Positions 57,699 through 64,000 of a stretch of DNA of 64,000 bases are shown here, piece after piece. The notes beneath the pieces were generated by a model. It searched no databases and had not been told where the DNA came from. It was given only the letters and a program-made list of their open reading frames with translations. Source of the stretch: Calditrichota bacterium. Its GTDB lineage: Bacteria > Calditrichota > Calditrichia > Calditrichales > J004. Position numbers and translations under genes: made by a program. Every line of letters starts with the position of its first letter. Position 1 is the first letter of the stretch. The stretch spans positions 400,001 to 464,000 of the forward strand of contig JABFGF010000004.1 in NCBI GenBank assembly GCA_013112635.1. Reading direction: 5' to 3'.

Positions 57699-57783
57699 TG
57701 TCATTCTGAGCGAAGCGAAGCTAAGAGAAGAATCTTATTAACCATGGGATCCTTCTCTTCACTAAGTTTCGATCAGGATGACA
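57699..57783. repeat. dispersed intergenic repeat (TGTCATTCTGA family), palindromic copy
   Basis: Starts TGTCATTCTGAGCGAAGC and ends GATCAGGATGACA, an imperfect inverse of it, with GAGAAGAATCT and GATCCTTCTCTTC arms inside, so it can form a long hairpin. Same element family as at 21132, 22222 and 22350. The rest of this spacer (57784-57920) shows nothing. Confidence 0.82.
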
Positions 57784-57920
57784 TCTCATTATAAATATTA
57801 ACAAACTCTACACTCGATTTCTTTGATAACTTTCTTACCCTCCTGCTGTTTTTATTAAAAAATGTCAACTCCTCAACCGATAGAATTTTTAGTGTTCATT
57901 TAACTATCGGTCCCTATTTC

Positions 57921-58775
57921 ATGAAATTTTCCTTGTTAATAGTTTTAGTTTTTCTGCTTAACTCATGCAATGTAACCTCTTTATTTATCAAAAGTGATAG
58001 CAAAAAAGATGATCCTCAAAATGATTTAAGGATGACACATCCACAAATCGAAGGTATGGCTTATATTCCCGGCGGATGGTTTAATATGGGATCAAAGAAA
58101 AGAAAAAATGAAAAACCGGTACGCAGAGTTTACATTGAAGGTTTATACATGGACAAAACAGAAGTTACCGTTGCCCAATACCGAAAATTTGCAAAAGCTA
58201 CAAAGCGTAAAGTCCCAAAACAACCAGATTGGAATTTGGATGACCACCCTGTTGTAAATGTTGCCTGGAAAGATGCCATGGCCTATGCAAAGTGGGTTGG
58301 CAAGCGTTTACCGACCGAAGCCGAGTGGGAATATGTTGCCCGTGGTGGAAGCGCCAATTACCAATTTGTTTACCAAAACAGCCAGCAGTATGGCAAGAAT
58401 TATGAAAATATTGCTGATGAATCCATGCGCCGCTATAAATATCATTTTCCGGTTGTAAGTGGTTATGATGATGGTTATGTCTTTACTTCCCCTGTTGGAT
58501 TGTTTGCCCCCAACAAATTTGGAATCCATGATTTAAATGGCAATGTACTAGAATGGTGTGCTGACTGGTACTCCGATAAGAACCCTAAAGTTGAACAGAA
58601 AAATCCGGTTGGCCCAGCAAAAGGCAATTATAAAGTTATCCGTGGTGCTTCCTGGAACCGCAGCGGCAAATATATGAGTGCCTCATACCGTACATTTTAT
58701 AATGTAAGCGTGCGTTTCGATTTTCTTGGCTTCCGTTGCGCCAAAGATGCTGAAATGCCTATTACTCAGAAATAA
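57921..58775 (+). CDS. FGE/SUMF1-domain lipoprotein
   Basis: 284 aa. Lipoprotein signal (lipobox 'LLNSC', cysteine about residue 16). A complete formylglycine-generating-enzyme-like domain follows (about 45-280): 'IPGGWFNMGSKKRKNEKPV', 'LPTEAEWEYVARGG', 'DLNGNVLEWCADWY', 'VIRGASWN', 'FLGFRCAKD'. Most envelope members of this superfamily in FCB bacteria are not sulfatase-modifying enzymes but structural or sensory proteins, so catalytic activity is not assumed. Convergent with the large secreted protein gene. Confidence 0.88.
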   Translation: MKFSLLIVLVFLLNSCNVTSLFIKSDSKKDDPQNDLRMTHPQIEGMAYIPGGWFNMGSKKRKNEKPVRRVYIEGLYMDKTEVTVAQYRKFAKATKRKVPKQPDWNLDDHPVVNVAWKDAMAYAKWVGKRLPTEAEWEYVARGGSANYQFVYQNSQQYGKNYENIADESMRRYKYHFPVVSGYDDGYVFTSPVGLFAPNKFGIHDLNGNVLEWCADWYSDKNPKVEQKNPVGPAKGNYKVIRGASWNRSGKYMSASYRTFYNVSVRFDFLGFRCAKDAEMPITQK

Positions 58776-58800
58776 TTCCTCCTCAAACAAATACCAACTA

Positions 58801-58825
58801 AAAAGCCCCTCAAAATTTGAGAGGC
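58801..58825 (-). terminator. rho-independent terminator for the large secreted protein gene
   Basis: GCCCCTCAAA (58805-58814) pairs imperfectly with TTTGAGAGGC (58816-58825); on the minus strand the stem is followed by CTTTTTAG. It lies 45 bases after that gene's stop. Confidence 0.75.
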
Positions 58826-58869
58826 TAAATATCCGTCCACTGAGCTTGCCGAAGTGGAACAATACATGA

Positions 58870-61800
58870 TCATTTGATCAAAACCATTTTCTTTTGAGAT
58901 ATAAAATCTCCACTAACAATACGATAGATATACATTCCTGTTGCTAGGTTCGTTGCATCAAATGAAACCTGATAACTCCCAGCAGTTTTATGGTCATCAA
59001 CCAATGTTGTAATTTCCCGCCCTGCAATATCAAAAACTTTAATTTGCACTTTTGAGTCTTTTGGAACCTCATAAGAAATTGTGGTCACTGGATTAAAAGG
59101 ATTGGGAAAGTTTTGTGAAAGCTTATATGTAAGCGGCAGGCTGATTCCATCTACCTGAAGTTGCTGATATGTTTTCTTGGCCAGCGATTCTTCGCTGTTG
59201 TGACCATTTCCCAGATAATATTCTGCCATACCTTCAACATCGGTAATGAGCCTTAGATAATAATCACCTGTCGTCAAGCCGGAACAGTCCAGTTGGTAAT
59301 CGATGGCTATGTAATTATCGACATTATCTTTATTATATACAACCTGGTCGATAACGCCGGAAACTGTATTGTTTGATGCATGAACCAGTTCAACCCGAAA
59401 GCGAACTTCATCATTTTCTGAAAGTAGCGAATCGGCCAGATCTTTGTTGGATACATAATATGTATGGCTAAAAAACAATAGTGATTCAGCTGTTAAAGGC
59501 ATATCGTTTGTGCGGGTAACCGAATTTAAGATTTCCCGGGTGGCCACAGAATTGGTATCAGAAAATTCTACAAACTCAATATTTTGCCCATCTAAAAGTA
59601 CATCGCCAATGTTAAAAACAAATTCCAAATCGCCTTTTGTGACAACGCCCTGCCTACTGGCCGGATTGGCAGCAACAACTGCGCTTTTGCTTATCCCGCC
59701 ACTTCCATAGTCTGTTTCCGTTTTTTGCAGTTTATAGGGCAGTCCGCCATTACTTTTAAAAGTCATTGATTTTATTTCATCAATATCGGCTCCATTGGAG
59801 ACCTGTGCATACATTCCGGCCGGAACGTGGTAGTCCGTTGTATAACTTCCTGTTGGCGTCCTTTTTATATAGCGGCTGGAACTATTATCGTTTTGGTTAA
59901 AAACAACCACGGAATATCCGTCACCGCTGGCATTAATATTGGCAGTGCCCACATCGTCCCCGGTTTGGTAAAAGCTGCCCCAGGAGTTTTGGCCCCGTAC
60001 ACGCATAACTGTTTTATAGATATAACTCACCACAGATGTCTTCTCAAAAACCGGCACATCTGGTTCTTTGCCTTGCCAGGTCAGCGCCGCTTTGTACTCA
60101 TCTGTCGCCACAATTGAGGGATACAGGTTATAACTGAAACCACTGCCACTGGAGACCGTTGTATAATTTTTCCAGATAACCGGATTGTTGGCCTTTGTAT
60201 AATATAATTGATACTTAATGGCATCGGAATGCTGCCAGGCCATATGGATGTAGGAATAAAAATAAGGATATTTAAATGCGGAAAGCGTAAGGTTTTTGCT
60301 GCTACCGCTTGTGTTTTGTACAGAAGCATTTTGCAGGCGCCAGGCACCGGTTTCCCTATTTTGCACCGAGTATTTGTAGCCGGAGGTTGCAGATGGTTTC
60401 CAGGCCACGAAGACATCATCATCGGTAACGGCAACAACAGGTTTTGCATTTTCTCCATAAGCAGCATTATAAGTGGCAACATAAAAGTAATCAGAGCTGC
60501 CGGATTGCGTGTCATACTTTATTAAATAGATATCCGGGTCATACACACTGTTATAAACAAGCTCATAAACCAGGTAAAGGGTGTTTCCGTAATAATCCAA
60601 CGAGGGGTTATGGGAATTCTCCCAGTTGGTAAACGGGAATATTTCGTCTTTGGTCCAGTTGGCGCTAAAATCTGCTGATGCGCTTTGCGCGTGATACACA
60701 ACAGGATAAGTGTTTTCATTTTGAATATCATAATAATCACTTACATACACGGTATGGTAGATTCCATCATCGGTTTGTACAATTTTACGTTGGCTATTAC
60801 TTGCATAAGCCGATGTGAGGTTACTGCGCAACCGCCCTTTGTAGTATGCGGTTACTGTTGCGTTGGGTTGGTAAAAAACAACGGCTGTTTCATTATTTTG
60901 CCAGTTTTGTAACGACGCGCCGGATTTGCCCCAACCATAGAAATCCCAAGTAGTGCCGTTTATAGTTTGGGCTGGGGCTTTGAGAGAATAATAGGTAGGA
61001 GATAGAGTATAGTCTTCTCCTAAAAACAAACCATCGTACCAGCTATAAGAACCAGAACCCGGAGTAAAAGGAGCTGTATAGCTTTTGAACTGGCTTAATT
61101 GCCGGCCATCTGTTTCAACAAACCAAGGATCTTTTAGCTGCACTTCGCCGACATCTATTGCCCCGGTTTCCAGTAGTTTAGTGCTTATGCTAAAGGAACC
61201 AGTATTGGTTGCTTTAAAATTAGCATTACGGTTATCAACATCAACAACTACAAAAAGATTATTATCATCCATTTTAAACTTGCTTGTATTATCATCCCAC
61301 TCATGATGTTTAATTTTTTCGGTATTATAAACTGCCTTTTCAATCTCGGTTCGCCCGGTGTGTTTAATTTCCTTAATAATCAGTGTTTCATCACCGGAAT
61401 CCAAAAAATCATGCTCTCCTTTTAAACTAACTTTATTACCAATATTGACACCATTATAACGGTTATATAAACGTATTTTACCAATACCCGGATGTTTAGC
61501 CACATATTTTGTGCCAAAATTAGCTAAGGCCGGTTTTTCCGTATCGCTGCCATCGGGCAGGATAAGCCCTCCATAACTTATATGGCGGTTCATTTCAGGT
61601 GTGCTTGGACTACCACCGTCCTCACTATTTGTTAAAGTGTGGTAAAAAAATCCTTTAGCACCGTTATCGATACTATACTGAATAGAATTTTCAATATACT
61701 GGGTTTGGCGTTGATGAGAAAAATGCATAATGTCATCATCAACAGTATATGGCTCCGGTAGTTCAGCAGCTGTTTTAGCCGGGTAACTGGTTTCGGTAAT

Positions 61801-63441
61801 CCAAACATCTTTATTCTCCATCCCAAGGCCTTTAAGCATTCTTCGTACTGCCCATACGTATTCACCCACAGCAAAATCAAGTACCGGGTAGGCAAAAAGT
61901 TGGTTGGGATAAAAATTCGCACCAATAATATCGCAATCTGCCCCCCAACGCTCAAGACGATCTGCAAAATCAAACATATGAAAATCATGTATTATTTTTG
62001 AACGTGGATCTTCTGTTTGTACTGAAGCCACGAGTGTATTCCATACATCATCCTGAAACCCACCAGGTTGGTCATCACGCCACAGGTTGCCTTTGCGCCA
62101 CCATTTAAATGCTTCTGTAAAGCGGGCAGCATTCAATTCATTTTCAATTTGCCAAACACCTATACGATTGGCATACTTACGGATTATTGCCCGTGAACTA
62201 AGTTCCAAATTATAGAGATAATCACTGGCAGATACAGCGATGTAATGATTACCTTCAGAATCAAAAGAACCACTATTGTCGGGTGATATACTTGCACTTG
62301 GTAAAGTGGGTGTTCCCGGCGGACGGGTATCGTGCCCAACTCCAACAGCCATATGTACAATAATATCCTTTTCATATGCTTTATCGAGGATATAGTCCAG
62401 TATATGCCATTCAGCAGCACCATTATTTATAATGGCATCGATATCAGCATCAGTTATATTCGCCGGATTTTGTCCAAGTACAACTTCCGATGAGCTTTGT
62501 ATAGCATCCCAGCGGGCTTCAACCCTACATCCAGTAAGTCCTCGTTGCTGCATTTTATTAAAAGCTGCGTCAATTCTTTGATAAGGAGTCCATGTTGTAT
62601 GCCAGTTAAAGGCGCTATCTTGTAAATGATAGCGTAAAAAAGCAATACCACCAATATCCAATTTGCCACCTGCAGGAACCGTATTTGGTGTTATATTTTT
62701 GTATTGCCCAACGTCACCTTCATGAAAATTTACTTCTACAATAAGTCCACCATCAACTGCTAATATCCCATTTAAAGGAAAACTTTGTTCTAATGCATCA
62801 ATCTCTGCTTGATCAATTGAAACATCACTCAAGTCAGCAAACTTTAGTAATTCTTTATCTTCTTGAATTAATGCTGGTGAAATACCATCTTCAATTATAT
62901 CCTCCAAGTCTAATAAGTTGACGGCAAAGTCGACACCCGCACAATATGCAACTTGGAAAATATTTAAGGAGTTTTTTTCATATGTATTAAAAGTGACATC
63001 ATCGGCAATAGGATCTTCTGGTGTAAAAGAAACATAGATACCGAGTTCATTTGAGTAAATGTTCAGTAAATATTCGATTGTAAGATCAAACTCAATCCTT
63101 GTAACACACTCACCATTGAAAATTGATCTCGTTTTAATATTATTTAGAAAGACTTTAAGTTTCGCTTTACCTAAAATATCATCAAAACTGTATGATAGTG
63201 TTAAATCAGGCATATTTGTTACTGAATTGTTTTTTAAACGGTGATCAGCATCCCCGAGACCTGTTACAATATCAGCTTTTATTGTTTCTTTATTTTCTTC
63301 ATAATACTCATTTAGTTTTTTTGTAAAAATATCTTCTACTTGATAAGAATGTCCATTTAGTTTAATTATCATCAAATCTTGAGCAATAAGCTGAGCAAAC
63401 AATAATATGCTAAAGCATATTATTTGTATTATCGATTTCAT
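58870..63441 (-). CDS. large secreted glycosidase-like protein with type IX secretion sorting tail
   Basis: 1,523 aa. Signal peptide 1-20 ('QLIAQ' cleavage). Residues about 270-620 form a TIM-barrel region with 'WQIENELN' (acid/base candidate Glu435) and 'VWITETSY' (nucleophile candidate Glu550), the arrangement of clan GH-A glycosidases. The following 800 residues are beta-rich: 'FKMDDNNLFVVVDVD', several 'FxWxWSxTG'-free strand repeats, and aromatic-rich blade-like segments between about 860 and 1130. The last about 85 residues are the sorting domain ('LSQNFPNPFNPVTTISYE', 'GMYIYRIVSGDF', 'KKMVLIK'). GGAG precedes the start. Substrate not identified; the family is remote enough that no GH number is given. 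The neighbour at 63454 is upstream in the same direction. Confidence 0.85.
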   Translation of the reverse strand: MKSIIQIICFSILLFAQLIAQDLMIIKLNGHSYQVEDIFTKKLNEYYEENKETIKADIVTGLGDADHRLKNNSVTNMPDLTLSYSFDDILGKAKLKVFLNNIKTRSIFNGECVTRIEFDLTIEYLLNIYSNELGIYVSFTPEDPIADDVTFNTYEKNSLNIFQVAYCAGVDFAVNLLDLEDIIEDGISPALIQEDKELLKFADLSDVSIDQAEIDALEQSFPLNGILAVDGGLIVEVNFHEGDVGQYKNITPNTVPAGGKLDIGGIAFLRYHLQDSAFNWHTTWTPYQRIDAAFNKMQQRGLTGCRVEARWDAIQSSSEVVLGQNPANITDADIDAIINNGAAEWHILDYILDKAYEKDIIVHMAVGVGHDTRPPGTPTLPSASISPDNSGSFDSEGNHYIAVSASDYLYNLELSSRAIIRKYANRIGVWQIENELNAARFTEAFKWWRKGNLWRDDQPGGFQDDVWNTLVASVQTEDPRSKIIHDFHMFDFADRLERWGADCDIIGANFYPNQLFAYPVLDFAVGEYVWAVRRMLKGLGMENKDVWITETSYPAKTAAELPEPYTVDDDIMHFSHQRQTQYIENSIQYSIDNGAKGFFYHTLTNSEDGGSPSTPEMNRHISYGGLILPDGSDTEKPALANFGTKYVAKHPGIGKIRLYNRYNGVNIGNKVSLKGEHDFLDSGDETLIIKEIKHTGRTEIEKAVYNTEKIKHHEWDDNTSKFKMDDNNLFVVVDVDNRNANFKATNTGSFSISTKLLETGAIDVGEVQLKDPWFVETDGRQLSQFKSYTAPFTPGSGSYSWYDGLFLGEDYTLSPTYYSLKAPAQTINGTTWDFYGWGKSGASLQNWQNNETAVVFYQPNATVTAYYKGRLRSNLTSAYASNSQRKIVQTDDGIYHTVYVSDYYDIQNENTYPVVYHAQSASADFSANWTKDEIFPFTNWENSHNPSLDYYGNTLYLVYELVYNSVYDPDIYLIKYDTQSGSSDYFYVATYNAAYGENAKPVVAVTDDDVFVAWKPSATSGYKYSVQNRETGAWRLQNASVQNTSGSSKNLTLSAFKYPYFYSYIHMAWQHSDAIKYQLYYTKANNPVIWKNYTTVSSGSGFSYNLYPSIVATDEYKAALTWQGKEPDVPVFEKTSVVSYIYKTVMRVRGQNSWGSFYQTGDDVGTANINASGDGYSVVVFNQNDNSSSRYIKRTPTGSYTTDYHVPAGMYAQVSNGADIDEIKSMTFKSNGGLPYKLQKTETDYGSGGISKSAVVAANPASRQGVVTKGDLEFVFNIGDVLLDGQNIEFVEFSDTNSVATREILNSVTRTNDMPLTAESLLFFSHTYYVSNKDLADSLLSENDEVRFRVELVHASNNTVSGVIDQVVYNKDNVDNYIAIDYQLDCSGLTTGDYYLRLITDVEGMAEYYLGNGHNSEESLAKKTYQQLQVDGISLPLTYKLSQNFPNPFNPVTTISYEVPKDSKVQIKVFDIAGREITTLVDDHKTAGSYQVSFDATNLATGMYIYRIVSGDFISQKKMVLIK

Positions 63442-63453
63442 TGTTTTTTTCTC

Positions 63454-64000
63454 CTATTGTCTTTTACCTGTTAAAATAAGGGCATCATCGCTGCCCGGGT
63501 TAAAACCAACTATAAACACACTGTTTCCGACCTGTTGAACACTATTATAAAAACCTTCAATATACCTGTCCGGGAAATAGCTTTTAAAAGTACTGCCATT
63601 GTAATGAAGAACAAGATCTCTAAAACCAACTGCAAAAAAGTCATTATATTCATTACCATGGAAAGCTTGAATTGAGCCTTGGTCTTCAGTATGTGGACTC
63701 AAATAACTTAAAAAATTCATTCTGTTATGCCGTACAATTTTAGAACTGTCAGTACCTGCCAATGCAAAATAAATACTATCCTTTAAAGCCCATACTGCCG
63801 TTGGAACAGTATGATCCCAATCAGGCTGGTAAATATTATTATCCTTATCAAACAAAGTCTCCCATTCAGTTCCATTACATTTAAGAATAATACCATGACG
63901 ATCTGTTGATAAATCATATGCGCCAGCCCATACTTCAACTTGCCCAGTTTCTTCATCTACCCTACCCCAAATATCCTGGAAATCCATGGTTGTGCCACTG
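63454..64000 (-). CDS. C-terminal part of a secreted-protein-like gene (5' end outside window)
   Basis: The frame is open to the end of the window; the ATG at 63987 is preceded by four more sense codons. About 181 aa are visible, with repeated blade-like strands ('WAGAYDLSTDRHGIILKCNG', 'DSIYFALAGTDSSKIVRHN', 'NDFFAVGFRDLVLHYNG', 'NSVFIVGFNPGSDD'), each with G-ending turns, as in beta-propellers. It stops 12 bases before the start of the large glycosidase-like gene, so the two probably form an operon. No sorting tail is visible at its end. Confidence 0.7.
   Translation of the reverse strand, partial: SGTTMDFQDIWGRVDEETGQVEVWAGAYDLSTDRHGIILKCNGTEWETLFDKDNNIYQPDWDHTVPTAVWALKDSIYFALAGTDSSKIVRHNRMNFLSYLSPHTEDQGSIQAFHGNEYNDFFAVGFRDLVLHYNGSTFKSYFPDRYIEGFYNSVQQVGNSVFIVGFNPGSDDALILTGKRQ

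Noticed and set aside
59510-62669. Many 60-140-aa frames antisense or in other frames of the large secreted protein
   Set aside because: All lie inside one uninterrupted 1,523-codon gene with clear domains; none has a ribosome site or recognisable motif.

Overview
The window is an AT-rich chromosomal segment of a Gram-negative bacterium of the FCB group. The large secreted protein at its right end carries a Bacteroidetes-style type IX secretion sorting tail of the 'NFPNPFNP' kind. Together with multiheme cytochromes, a polysulfide/thiosulfate-reductase-like operon, abundant chemoreceptors and a full Shine-Dalgarno habit (GGAG), this points to Calditrichaeota/Ignavibacteria-like relatives rather than to classical Bacteroidetes. 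That placement is an inference from gene style; no rRNA gene or phylogenetic marker was analysed. No rRNA, tRNA, transposase, integrase, phage gene or CRISPR array was seen.

Layout. 0-1.8 kb: 3' part of an alpha-glucan phosphorylase. 1.8-2.7 kb: a membrane-protein gene split by an A9 homopolymer. 3.0-6.2 kb: hutU-hutI (histidine degradation). 6.3-7.8 kb: a Fic gene bracketed by an 81-bp direct repeat copied from the end of the neighbouring ABC ATPase gene. 7.7-10.2 kb: fused double ABC ATPase plus permease. 10.2-14.9 kb: two paralogous secreted or anchored multiheme cytochromes (12 and 10 haems) separated by a DUF4143 ATPase. 15.6-19.2 kb: a haem-binding DUF3365 sensor overlapping a large chemoreceptor. 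19.2-25.7 kb (minus): MerR regulator, molybdopterin oxidoreductase, Fe-S subunit, NrfD-like membrane subunit, two half-size YeeE/YedE transporters and a rhodanese-like protein, a sulfur-reduction operon. 26.4-33.2 kb (minus): large lipoprotein, GxxExxY cassette, anchored family-5 binding protein, SH3-like protein and a second permease. These look like the missing partners of the ABC genes at 7.7-10.2 kb, so the 16-kb respiratory/sulfur block seems to sit inside a former transporter operon.

33.5-36.7 kb holds housekeeping-like singletons (CNNM/CorC-type protein, HDOD, CPBP, NTF2-like). 36.8-43.5 kb is a chemosensory region: two chemoreceptors, a small PstS-like binding protein and a porin, plus a 45-bp relic of a further chemoreceptor. 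44.2-49.7 kb is a riboflavin operon (ribD-ribE-ribBA-ribH) fed by an NtrC-type regulator and a NUDIX hydrolase. 49.9-56.5 kb is a signalling cluster (GAF-SpoIIE phosphatase, histidine kinase, REC-PATAN-metallolactamase-like protein, two unknowns). 56.6-58.8 kb carries an Mrp-type P-loop ATPase and an FGE-domain lipoprotein. The rest is a 1,523-residue glycosidase-like secreted protein and the 3' part of its upstream neighbour.

Two themes recur. First, sensing and energy metabolism are tied together: haem sensor plus chemoreceptor, shared sensor domain between a chemoreceptor and a kinase, conserved xFGxF receptor tails, and sulfur and cytochrome respiration. Second, small accessory cassettes (Fic, DUF4143 ATPase, GxxExxY) have been dropped between functionally linked genes, each with its own repeat signature. 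The best candidate for an undescribed system is the lipoprotein / anchored binding protein / SH3 / two-permease / double-ATPase set.
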